A DNA stretch of 29,720 nucleotides, from the NCBI GenBank assembly GCA_964534415.1, contig CAZHOL010000008.1, forward strand, positions 1-29,720, given 5' to 3'. The stretch comes from CAYLNC01 sp964534415. GTDB lineage: Bacteria > Patescibacteriota > Minisyncoccia > Phycocordibacterales > JAACPR01. The notes below the pieces were generated by a model. It saw only the letters and a program-made list of their open reading frames with translations, ran no database searches and was not told the DNA's origin. The translations under genes and the position numbers were made by a program. How positions within the stretch are numbered: the stretch's first letter is position 1; each line of letters begins with the position of its first letter. Below are positions 22,810 to 29,475 of the stretch, piece by piece.

Positions 22810-23313
22810 TTATTTCTCCAATACCAAAAACTCAAATCGAAAATTCTCGTCGGAACTCTTTCTGCTCGAGATGACTTTCTTGAAAATTTCAGAATACTCA
22901 GGAAACTTCGCCGGCCCATCAATGTCGGTCTCTATCACTGTTAGGTAAAGTCGATTCGCCATCGGTAGAAATAATTTATAAATCTGCCCGCCACCGATAA
23001 TGAATATCTCGTCTGAATTAAAACTTCTCGCGAGCTCGAGAGCTTGCTCGGGCGAGTGTGCCACAAAAACTCCTTCAGGTGCGATGTAGTTCTGATTCAG
23101 CGTCATGACGATATGTGGCCTGCCGGGGAGGAGACGCCCACCGAAACTTTCAAAAGTGGTTTGACCCATAATCATCGGCTTGCCCATAGTCGTATTTTTG
23201 AAGTGTTTGAAGTCCTCGCTAATGTGCCACGGAATCTTGCCCTCCGAAGTTCCGATTACGCGAGTTTTGCTCCCGATAGCGGCTATCATGCTGATTTTTG
23301 GTACGGTTTTCAT
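22810..23313 (-). CDS. folA: Dihydrofolate reductase
   Basis: FolA reduces dihydrofolate, the by-product of thymidylate synthase, back to tetrahydrofolate. At 167 residues it has the typical pattern: ISMIAAIGSKTRVIG, KIPWHISEDFKHFK with the substrate-binding Asp, GKPMIMGQTTFESFG, LPGRPHIVMT and EIFIIGGGQIYKLFLPMANRLYLT. On the minus strand TATAAT (plus coordinates 23322-23327) ends 8 nt before the ATG, so the mRNA is probably leaderless. Confidence 0.95.
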   Translation of the reverse strand: MKTVPKISMIAAIGSKTRVIGTSEGKIPWHISEDFKHFKNTTMGKPMIMGQTTFESFGGRLLPGRPHIVMTLNQNYIAPEGVFVAHSPEQALELARSFNSDEIFIIGGGQIYKLFLPMANRLYLTVIETDIDGPAKFPEYSEIFKKVISSRKSSDENFRFEFLVLEK

Positions 23314-23321
23314 ATTTGAGA

Positions 23322-23334
23322 ATTATAGTATAAT
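23322..23334. promoter_or_regulatory. Symmetric divergent -10 boxes
   Basis: A minus-strand TATAAT (23322-23327) and a plus-strand TATAAT (23329-23334) are separated by one base inside a 15-bp near-perfect palindrome (AATTATA-G-TATAATT). The same spot can be read in both directions, serving folA and the kinase-like gene. Confidence 0.6.
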
Positions 23335-23355
23335 TCGATGGTTAAATAAACACAC

Positions 23356-23910
23356 ATGAAAAAAATTGTAATCGTTTTGACGGGTCTGATGGCGAGTGGT
23401 AAGGATGTCACTAAAAAATATATTGAAGAAAAATATGGCGCAAAGAGTTTGAAGTTTTCTCAAATTATGCGCGATATCTTGAATAGACTTCATCTTGAAA
23501 ATTCTCGCGACAACATTATTAAAATTTCAACAATTTTGAGAGAATCTTTTGGCCAGGATCTATTGGCGAAAGTAATTACAGAAGATGCAAAAAAACTTGG
23601 TGTGGCCATTGTAATACTTGATGGTGCGAGAAGAGAGGAGGATATTGTTTACGCGGAACAGCTCTCAAACTTTAATTTGATTAGCGTTGATGCAAAACCA
23701 GAAATTCGATATCAGAGAGCAAAAATGAGAAATGAAAACTCGGGAGATGCCGACAAGACCTTTGAGACATTTCTAGAAGACCACAATAAACCAACAGAGC
23801 TAGGGATTCCGGCTTTAATGGCAAAAGCAAAATACAGCATCAACAACGATCTAGATTTGAATCACTTGCATCAGCAAATAGACGAAATAATGTCTAAAAT
23901 TTTAGCTTAA
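23356..23910 (+). CDS. P-loop nucleotide kinase-like protein
   Basis: This 184-residue P-loop NTPase has Walker A GLMASGKD at 10-17, where Asp follows the Lys instead of Ser/Thr. The GKD form occurs in phage-type deoxynucleoside-monophosphate kinases and some dephospho-CoA-kinase relatives. VILDGARREEDIVYAE (about 90-105) and an RYQRAKMRNEN lid-like segment (about 120-130) fit a small kinase. Its neighbours are folA, Dcd-like, thyA and dCMP deaminase, so a dNMP kinase role is attractive but unproven. The stop region overlaps the convergent Dcd-like gene by 17 bp. Confidence 0.7.
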   Translation: MKKIVIVLTGLMASGKDVTKKYIEEKYGAKSLKFSQIMRDILNRLHLENSRDNIIKISTILRESFGQDLLAKVITEDAKKLGVAIVILDGARREEDIVYAEQLSNFNLISVDAKPEIRYQRAKMRNENSGDADKTFETFLEDHNKPTELGIPALMAKAKYSINNDLDLNHLHQQIDEIMSKILA

Positions 23911-24532
23911 ATTTTTCCTTCAATTCAAGAATCTTTCCTTTTTGTATCAGTGCTATTTCTTTTTTCTTTTCGTTTAGAATATAACCCTCCGCAACATCTT
24001 TCTGATGGTATGTTCCATTCGTTTTAGGAGAAGCCTCGCTCAGGTCTTCAAAAGTAATTTGGCAGAATCTTTCTCCGGGATAAATTCGAATTGATTGATA
24101 GTTTGTGTTGTTTCTGATTGGTATGACTAATTGTCCTTCGTATCCGGCGTCAACGATTCCAGTTAGGTCGACTGATAGGCCACGTCGACTAGTAGATGAG
24201 CGAGGGTAGAGAACGGACATGAGGTTGTCTGGCCACTTGATTGATTCCAATGTTGAAGCCAAGACAAATTCATTTGGAAGAAGTTCAAAATATTGTCCTT
24301 TCTCGAGCTCAATCACCTCAAAATGACCCTTTTGATTCTTATCGAAATGGTCGGCACTTAGGCTCTCTCGCCCCTTATCAGTTAGGTGCCATGATTTTGG
24401 AATTAGAAAAGTATATCCGAGTCGCAAGTCAATTGCATGAGGTTGAATTTGGAATTGGTCTAGGGCCGGTTTTATTGTAATTTCGCCTTTCTTTATCCTC
24501 TCTAAAATGTGTTTTTTTGATAGTACTGACAT
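23894..24532 (-). CDS. Dcd/dUTPase-superfamily protein with altered active site
   Basis: This 212-residue protein belongs to the dCTP deaminase/dUTPase fold family. Recognisable parts are PHAIDLRLG (31-39), YPRSSTSRRGL (109-119) and VDAGYEGQLVIPIRN (127-141). The region that carries the catalytic Glu of dCTP deaminase (about position 138, in LEF/LEI-type motifs) reads IPI here, with Pro138. Deaminase activity is therefore doubtful, and dUTP-binding or dUTPase-like chemistry is more likely. The C-terminal 45 residues extend past the core. A minus-strand TATAAT (24543-24548) ends 10 nt before the ATG, inside the end of thyA. Confidence 0.75.
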   Translation of the reverse strand: MSVLSKKHILERIKKGEITIKPALDQFQIQPHAIDLRLGYTFLIPKSWHLTDKGRESLSADHFDKNQKGHFEVIELEKGQYFELLPNEFVLASTLESIKWPDNLMSVLYPRSSTSRRGLSVDLTGIVDAGYEGQLVIPIRNNTNYQSIRIYPGERFCQITFEDLSEASPKTNGTYHQKDVAEGYILNEKKKEIALIQKGKILELKEKFKLKF

Positions 24533-24542
24533 GTTTTTAATG

Positions 24543-24548
24543 ATTATA
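24543..24548 (-). promoter_or_regulatory. -10 box (TATAAT) of the Dcd-like gene
   Basis: TATAAT on the minus strand overlaps the thyA stop and lies 10 nt before the ATG at 24532, giving a leader of about three bases at most. Confidence 0.55.
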
Positions 24549-25380
24549 ATGCAATTTTTAATCCACCGATTGCTTCCATTGGTTTATATTGTTTTGCAAA
24601 TATTGCGTCGATTTCAGGAACTAACTTTAAATCTTTTTTCTCAGCTCGTTCGAAAGTATTCTTCGGAAGCATCAATTTGATTTTATTGTGATTATTCTTT
24701 CGTGAGATTATTTCTTTTGCCCCTGCGTAATGATTTTCATAGATGTGTGCATTAGAAATTGAATGAGAATATGTGCCAACCTTTACTCCCAATTTTTGAG
24801 CCAGAATATATTGCAACAAACAAAATCCAGCAACATCAAAGGGGAATCCGAGCACCATATCGTTCGAGCGAACCATGTTGTGTAAATGTAATTTACCCCC
24901 GAAAATATTTACTGTGAAAGTGTACGGGCAGGGTACATTAGCTTTTTTGAAAAGACTAAGTCCGTCGTGTGCAGGGTCCCAAGTTACAACTACTGCCTGT
25001 CTAGAGCTTGGCTCTTTAGTTAGTAAATCAATTAGACCCTTGAGCTGATCACGACCGAAATGTTTTCTCCATCGATATCCGTATGCAACAGTCACTACGT
25101 CTCCTGGGTTTGTAAATGCATCCCAAATTTTTGTATACTCGCGTAGAAAATCTGCAGGTTTTCTGGCGCCAGAAATGAACCAGCATTGTTCCGCGATGAT
25201 GGCTTTCATCGGAATCTTTCTCAAAGTCAGAAGAGGAAAGCCGTCCTTTTCTGGCTCAATTGAAAAATGAACTCCGGGAAGAGCGCGTGTTTCTAATTTG
25301 GTCCTTTCTGAATATTCACGAACACCTTTTGACATCAACTGCTTCATAATGTCCTGATAAATTTGATCGAATTTTGTCAT
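24544..25380 (-). CDS. thyA: Thymidylate synthase
   Basis: ThyA makes dTMP from dUMP with methylene-tetrahydrofolate. The catalytic Cys is C151 in NVPCPYTF. RSNDMVLGFPFDVAGF (171-186) binds dUMP, RQAVVVTWDP is at 127-136 and SNAHIYENH near 210 completes the site. Length 278, slightly over the bacterial norm. A minus-strand TATAAT (25390-25395) ends 9 nt before the ATG, so it is probably leaderless. With FolA, FolD and GlyA it closes the thymidylate cycle. Confidence 0.96.
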   Translation of the reverse strand: MTKFDQIYQDIMKQLMSKGVREYSERTKLETRALPGVHFSIEPEKDGFPLLTLRKIPMKAIIAEQCWFISGARKPADFLREYTKIWDAFTNPGDVVTVAYGYRWRKHFGRDQLKGLIDLLTKEPSSRQAVVVTWDPAHDGLSLFKKANVPCPYTFTVNIFGGKLHLHNMVRSNDMVLGFPFDVAGFCLLQYILAQKLGVKVGTYSHSISNAHIYENHYAGAKEIISRKNNHNKIKLMLPKNTFERAEKKDLKLVPEIDAIFAKQYKPMEAIGGLKIAL

Positions 25381-25389
25381 TGCTCATTG

Positions 25390-25422
25390 ATTATATCATC
25401 GTCGAAAAAATTAATGTATAAT
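25390..25422. promoter_or_regulatory. Divergent leaderless promoter pair (thyA / dCMP deaminase)
   Basis: A minus-strand TATAAT at 25390-25395 serves thyA (9 nt gap to the ATG). A plus-strand extended box TGTATAAT (hexamer 25417-25422) serves the deaminase (9 nt gap). Both fit inside 51 bp between the two start codons. Confidence 0.6.
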
Positions 25423-25431
25423 GCAATTCAA

Positions 25432-25956
25432 ATGAACACAGAAAATATAAAATATCCATATTTACCAGAGGGGAGGACCATTCAATATGTAGGTATTGAT
25501 AATCCTTTTATGCAGGAGGCTATGGAGCAGGCGAAAAAACATTCAACAGATTTGCTTCAGCCAACTGGCGCTGTCGTTGTAAAAGATGGGAAAATAATAG
25601 GGAGGGGAGCTAATCATTCTATATTGGGAGTGTTTGATTCATATAATAAACTTCACAAGAAAGGATTTTGTATTCGAAAACTTTTTAATGTGAAGTCTGG
25701 TCGCGGATATTGGATGTGCCCTGGTTGTGTGACGAATAGTAATCATGCCGAAGCAACCGCTGTGCGAGACGCAAAAAAACACGGGGAAAATACGGACGGG
25801 GCTGACCTATATCTCTGGGGTCATTGGTGGGCATGCAAACCCTGTTGGGATGCGATGATTAAAGGGGGCATAAAAAATGTTTTTCTTCTGGATACTTCAT
25901 GGGAGAAATTTAGCCGAGAGTCCGACAAAAATATTATAGGACGTCAATTTAATTAG
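25432..25956 (+). CDS. dCMP/cytidine deaminase family protein
   Basis: This 174-residue zinc deaminase probably converts dCMP to dUMP for the adjacent thymidylate synthase. The zinc site is HAE at 105-107 with Cys135 and Cys138 (ACKPC instead of the usual PCxxC). An extra Cys pair, MCPGC (95-99), may bind a second metal. A frame start at 25363 exists, but it overlaps the divergent thyA; Met at 25432 fits the -10 box 9 nt ahead. Substrate choice is inferred from context. Confidence 0.85.
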   Translation: MNTENIKYPYLPEGRTIQYVGIDNPFMQEAMEQAKKHSTDLLQPTGAVVVKDGKIIGRGANHSILGVFDSYNKLHKKGFCIRKLFNVKSGRGYWMCPGCVTNSNHAEATAVRDAKKHGENTDGADLYLWGHWWACKPCWDAMIKGGIKNVFLLDTSWEKFSRESDKNIIGRQFN

Positions 25957-25967
25957 CAAAAAACGCG

Positions 25968-26237
25968 CTACTGATGCACATCGTGATCTCCAAAATCCAT
26001 TAGAATTACAGACTGTTTGTTTATATATTCAAAAACGATACGATTTTTGTAATCAACAGAAAAACTGTATTTACTTTTCATGCGCCCGTGCAATTTGTGC
26101 ACTTTTAAATTTTTGTGATTTTTAGGATTTTGAAATTCAGTAATTTTTTCAGTGATTGCAACAAAGAGGGTATAGTTATTTTTCATCACGTCATTAACTG
26201 TTCGCCCGAATTTTTTGGTAAAGTGTATTTCTATCAT
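25968..26237 (-). CDS. RelE/ParE-superfamily toxin
   Basis: This 89-residue protein has the compact RelE fold pattern: FTKKFGRTVNDVMKN, LKVHKLHGRMKSKYSFSVDY, NRIVFEY and ILMDFGDHDV at the end. It matches RelE/YafQ/YoeB-type toxins that cut mRNA on ribosomes. It lies 11 bp downstream of a ribbon-helix-helix antitoxin gene, the usual order. Whether it is an RNase or a gyrase-targeting ParE type cannot be told from the sequence. Confidence 0.82.
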   Translation of the reverse strand: MIEIHFTKKFGRTVNDVMKNNYTLFVAITEKITEFQNPKNHKNLKVHKLHGRMKSKYSFSVDYKNRIVFEYINKQSVILMDFGDHDVHQ

Positions 26238-26248
26238 TAAGTTAGAAA

Positions 26249-26485
26249 TTATTTATACATTGCGCGCAACTGTTTTTCGAAATTTTTTGCATCAGTAAAT
26301 TTGTAAACATGGCCATCACGAATGTTTTGTTCTGACTCCAATAGATCCATGCATGCCTGCTCCTCGGCAAAATAGGCGAGGGCACGTCGAACTACTTGAG
26401 CCTTGTTTTCCGCATTTCCACGGCTAATCTGTGATTCAATAAATTTCTCCATTTTTTCGCTTATTGGTACTGATATTGTTGCCAT
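26249..26485 (-). CDS. Ribbon-helix-helix antitoxin
   Basis: This 78-residue protein has an N-terminal ribbon-helix-helix (MATISVPISEKMEKFIE and KAQVVRRALAYFAEE) that would bind the promoter, and an acidic, flexible C-terminus that would wrap the toxin. A minus-strand TATAAT (26494-26499) ends 8 nt before the ATG. It should repress its own operon. Confidence 0.85.
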   Translation of the reverse strand: MATISVPISEKMEKFIESQISRGNAENKAQVVRRALAYFAEEQACMDLLESEQNIRDGHVYKFTDAKNFEKQLRAMYK

Positions 26486-26493
26486 ATATTTAT

Positions 26494-26518
26494 ATTATAT
26501 CGTAATGTGATACTATCA
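26494..26518 (-). promoter_or_regulatory. Toxin-antitoxin promoter with candidate operator
   Basis: The -10 box (26494-26499) is followed, in the spacer towards -35, by the inverted repeat TGATA-C-TATCA (26508-26518). An antitoxin bound there would block RNA polymerase. Confidence 0.45.
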
Positions 26519-26580
26519 TATATTATTTTGTGATGCAGATCGAAAAAATGCAACGTTTCCACTTCAATTGTTTGTGATAT

Positions 26581-26586
26581 TATTAT
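26581..26586 (+). promoter_or_regulatory. -10 box of glyA (TATTAT)
   Basis: TATTAT ends 6 nt before the glyA start codon. Confidence 0.5.
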
Positions 26587-26592
26587 CTCATT

Positions 26593-27765
26593 ATGAAAGA
26601 CAAACAAATCCAAAACCTTATCAAAAAAGAAGAGAAGCGCCAGAAATCTGTTATCAACCTAATCGCGTCGGAGAATGTTGTTTCGAAGGACGTGCTCACT
26701 GCTCTCGGTTCAGTGTTGACGAATAAATATGCCGAAGGATATCCAGGCAAGAGATATTACGGGGGAAACTCTGTCATTGATCAGGTGGAGTCGCTTTGTC
26801 AGAATCGAGCGCTGAAAACTTTTGGATTGTCTGCTGAGAAATGGACTGTGAACGTTCAGGCGCTCTCTGGTTCTCCGGCTAACCTCGCTGTCTATACCGC
26901 ACTCGTTCCAAAGGGTGGGAAGATTATGGGAATGAGTTTGGATCAGGGAGGACATCTCACTCACGGTCACAAAGTTTCTGCCACAGGAATGTTTTGGACG
27001 CAGGTTCCATACGGGGTAGATAAAAATACTGAAGTTTTAAATTACGACGCTCTGAAAAAATTAGCAGTCGCTGAAAAACCGAACATTATAGTTGCTGGAT
27101 TCACTGCATATCCTCGACAAATTGACTGGAAAAAGTTCCGAGAAATTGCGGACGCTAGCGGTGCCATTTTGATGGTTGATATGTCGCACATTGCTGGACT
27201 TGTAGCCGGCAAAGAATATCCTTCACCATTTGAATACGCAGATGTCGTCACTACGACTGTTCACAAAACTTTGCGGGGACCACGATCGGCTTTAATTTTT
27301 GCAAAAATTGATGCACGTGAGTTGGGTAAGAAAATCGATAAAGCAGTATTCCCAGGATTACAAGGAGGCCCACATGAAAATCAAATTGCCGCTGTTGCAG
27401 TGGCGATGAAGGAGGCTCAGGCTCCGGCTTTCAAAAAATATGCAAAGCAGGTAAAGAAAAATGCTCTTGTTTTGGCAGGGGAATTGGCGAAATTCGGTTG
27501 GAGAATTATTTCTGGCGGAACGGACAGTCACCTAATTTTGGTTGATGTCTGGATGGGCGGCAAGGGAATTACAGGAAAAGATGCTGAGACAAAATTGGAG
27601 AAGGCCGGCATTATTGTAAACAAAAATGCAATTCCATTCGATACTCGATCACCATTCGATCCGTCTGGAATTCGATTAGGCACTGCGTGTGAGACTAGTC
27701 GAGGTGCGAAAGAGAAGGACTTCAAAAAAATTGCAGAGAGAATTAATAACGCACTAAAAAAATAA
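26593..27765 (+). CDS. glyA: Serine hydroxymethyltransferase
   Basis: GlyA is a PLP enzyme that transfers the serine hydroxymethyl group to tetrahydrofolate, making glycine and the methylene-THF needed by ThyA. The PLP lysine is K225 in TTVHKTLRGPR. INLIASEN (21-28), YPGKRYYGG (50-58) and MVDMSHIAGLVAG (194-206) are intact. At 390 residues it is near the short end of the family. tmk starts 1 bp after its stop, so the two form an operon. Confidence 0.96.
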   Translation: MKDKQIQNLIKKEEKRQKSVINLIASENVVSKDVLTALGSVLTNKYAEGYPGKRYYGGNSVIDQVESLCQNRALKTFGLSAEKWTVNVQALSGSPANLAVYTALVPKGGKIMGMSLDQGGHLTHGHKVSATGMFWTQVPYGVDKNTEVLNYDALKKLAVAEKPNIIVAGFTAYPRQIDWKKFREIADASGAILMVDMSHIAGLVAGKEYPSPFEYADVVTTTVHKTLRGPRSALIFAKIDARELGKKIDKAVFPGLQGGPHENQIAAVAVAMKEAQAPAFKKYAKQVKKNALVLAGELAKFGWRIISGGTDSHLILVDVWMGGKGITGKDAETKLEKAGIIVNKNAIPFDTRSPFDPSGIRLGTACETSRGAKEKDFKKIAERINNALKK

Positions 27766-27766
27766 T

Positions 27767-28587
27767 ATGAACAAGCGAGGAAAATTCATCGTCCTAGAGG
27801 GGAGCGAAGGTTCTGGAAAATCCAGTCAGTTGAAAAAGATCGCAGAAATTTTGGGGGACGATGTGGTTGTGACTCGCGAGCCGGGCGGAACTCCTTATGC
27901 AGAGGAAATNNNNNNNNNNNNNNNNNNNNNNNNNNNNNNNNNNNNNNNNNNNNNNNNNNNNNNNNNNNNNNNNNNNNNNNNNNNNNNNNNNNNNNNNNNN
28001 NNNNNNNNNGGGACGATGTGGTTGTGACTCGCGAGCCGGGCGGAACTCCTTATGCAGAGGAAATTCGTCATGTCATTTTGAAGTCTGAGAATGCGGCGCA
28101 GGCGAATGAGAAAACTTTGTTCGCGCTGTTTTGGGCGTCACGTGCGGATCATTTGAAGAATAAAATAATACCTGCGCTCGAGGCGGGGAAGACTGTGTTG
28201 TGCGACAGGTTTGATTCGTCTACCTATGCGTATCAAACTGTGAGAACTGATCGATTTGATAGCACAAAAAATAAACCGCACGAAATTATGGGGAGTGCAA
28301 TTGAAGAAATAAAAGATAATTTTTTCTTTTTCCGAGATTTTTTTGTTGGGGAATGTAAACCTGATTTGTATATTTATCTCGATGTTGACATCGAGGTGGG
28401 ATTGTCTAGAAAAAATGTGCAGAAGGATGAACTGAATCATTTTGATAAAAGGAAAGTTGAATTTTTTAATGGTATGAAGGAAGCTTATTCTGAGTTTCTT
28501 TCTAAAGTACCGAGTGTCGTCGTCGATGCAAACCCGGCTTTTGATGTGGTGACGGAGAAGTTGTTGAAAATTATTAGAGAAGTGTAG
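27767..28587 (+). CDS. tmk: Thymidylate kinase, interrupted by scaffold gap
   Basis: Tmk phosphorylates dTMP to dTDP. The Walker A loop is EGSEGSGKSSQ near residues 10-20, and TREPGGTPYAEEIR is the dTMP-binding region. FWASRADHLKN, LCDRFDSSTYAYQ and the C-terminal half are complete. The frame as given is broken by 100 N (27910-28009) and a repeated 55-bp segment. Joining 27767-27909 to 28065-28587 gives exactly 222 codons, including the stop, with no shift. The gene is therefore almost certainly intact in the organism, with 221 residues. Confidence 0.9.
27910..28009. other. Scaffold gap (100 N) flanked by 55-bp duplication
   Basis: The bases at 27855-27909 are repeated exactly at 28010-28064. 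This is what results when two overlapping contig ends are scaffolded with a fixed-length gap instead of being merged. The true gap is probably negative, with no missing sequence. Confidence 0.92.
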
Positions 28588-28607
28588 ATTCTGGTTTGTG
28601 TGAATAT

Positions 28608-28635
28608 TTGCTTTTTCTGTGATAAGTGGTATAGT
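28608..28635 (+). promoter_or_regulatory. Extended -10 promoter
   Basis: TTGCTT (28608-28613), a 16-bp spacer and TATAGT (28630-28635) preceded by TGG give an extended -10. The leader to 28702 is about 60 nt. Confidence 0.55.
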
Positions 28636-28701
28636 TTATTTCCAGAAGTTCTATTGTGGAGCTTCATAATACTAAACTCAACAAGTATATAGGAGGTTTG
28701 T

Positions 28702-28962
28702 ATGCCTGGAAGAAACTCGCAGGTCGCGGCTGATATCGCCGATCATCTGGATCAGCTGGAGCCAGAACCGCCGCTCGTGATTGAACCATTGATCACCGCG
28801 CCGCGCAAAGTCGCACATACGGGTGTCGGACCCACCGATGAAGATCAGGAGAGTCCTTGGGCCGCACCGGTTTGCGAATGTCAATTCGAGGACTGCCGGT
28901 GTTGGAGACCGGGTCAGCCACCCAGCGACGACGTGCCCGATGAAACGGGTGAACACGTCTAA
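28702..28962 (+). CDS. GC-rich orphan Cys-containing small protein
   Basis: This 86-residue acidic, Pro-rich protein belongs to no known family. A cysteine cluster (CECQFEDCRCW, about 57-67) could bind metal or form disulfides. The gene has the best Shine-Dalgarno sequence in the window (AGGAGG at 28691-28696, 5 nt before the ATG), its own promoter and a terminator. Its codons are rich in G and C at third positions (many GCC, GCG, CCG, GTC and GAC), unlike its AT-rich neighbours, which suggests recent transfer or unusual selection. Confidence 0.7.
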   Translation: MPGRNSQVAADIADHLDQLEPEPPLVIEPLITAPRKVAHTGVGPTDEDQESPWAAPVCECQFEDCRCWRPGQPPSDDVPDETGEHV

Positions 28963-29009
28963 CGGACACAGTCCGTCAAAAGCCCCCGAGCAATCGGGGG
29001 CTTTTCTTT
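28962..29009 (+). terminator. Double hairpin terminator
   Basis: ACGGA/TCCGT forms a first small hairpin (28962-28976). AAAAGCCCCC (28978-28987) with GGGGGCTTTT (28996-29005) forms the strong one, followed by CTTTTT. Confidence 0.85.
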
Positions 29010-29029
29010 TTCTCGGCGATAAAAAATGC

Positions 29030-29035
29030 TAGAAT
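29030..29035 (+). promoter_or_regulatory. Extended -10 box of dut (TGCTAGAAT)
   Basis: TAGAAT, preceded by TGC, ends 7 nt before the ATG at 29043, so the mRNA would start at the codon itself. Confidence 0.6.
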
Positions 29036-29042
29036 ATTTCTA

Positions 29043-29474
29043 ATGAAATTGAAAATCAAAAGACTTCATCCTGACGCGATTCTCCCAAACTATGCCCACC
29101 CAGGGGATGTTGGTTTGGACATGTATTCTGTTGAGGAGTGTGTTTTGAATCCGGGAGAGAGGCGAATTGTGAATTGTGGTTTTGCCTTGGAATTCGATGC
29201 TGGTTTTGCAGCGATTGTTAAAGATAAAAGTGGACCAACAAAAAATTTTGGAGTTCAAACAATGGGCGGAGTTTTTGACGCGGGCTATCGCGGTGAATAC
29301 AACGCAAATTTGATAAATCTTGGTACCGAACCATACAAAATAGAGAAGCGGCAGAAAATCGCTCAACTAATAATTTTTCCAGTAGCAATCGCAGAATTAG
29401 AAGAGGTTTCAGAATTATCAGACTCGAGCCGCGGAGAAGGCAGATTCGGCTCGACAGGAACTCACGCAAAATAA
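29043..29474 (+). CDS. dut: dUTP diphosphatase
   Basis: Dut hydrolyses dUTP to dUMP, keeping uracil out of DNA and feeding ThyA. All five trimeric-dUTPase motifs are visible: PGDVGLD (20-26), KDKSGPTKNFG (60-70), GGVFDAGYRGE (75-85), the region around KRQKIAQLI (102-110) and RGEGRFGSTG (130-139). Length 143 is typical. argS begins 1 bp after its stop. Confidence 0.95.
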   Translation: MKLKIKRLHPDAILPNYAHPGDVGLDMYSVEECVLNPGERRIVNCGFALEFDAGFAAIVKDKSGPTKNFGVQTMGGVFDAGYRGEYNANLINLGTEPYKIEKRQKIAQLIIFPVAIAELEEVSELSDSSRGEGRFGSTGTHAK

Positions 29475-29475
29475 T

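Noticed and set aside
23338..23349. Three-codon mini-frame (M-V-K-stop) before the kinase-like gene
   Set aside because: The predicted transcription start lies at or after its ATG, so it is probably not translated.
28018..28587. Separate gene start downstream of the N gap
   Set aside because: The apparent N-terminus is the duplicated contig end. Collapsing the duplicate restores one tmk gene.
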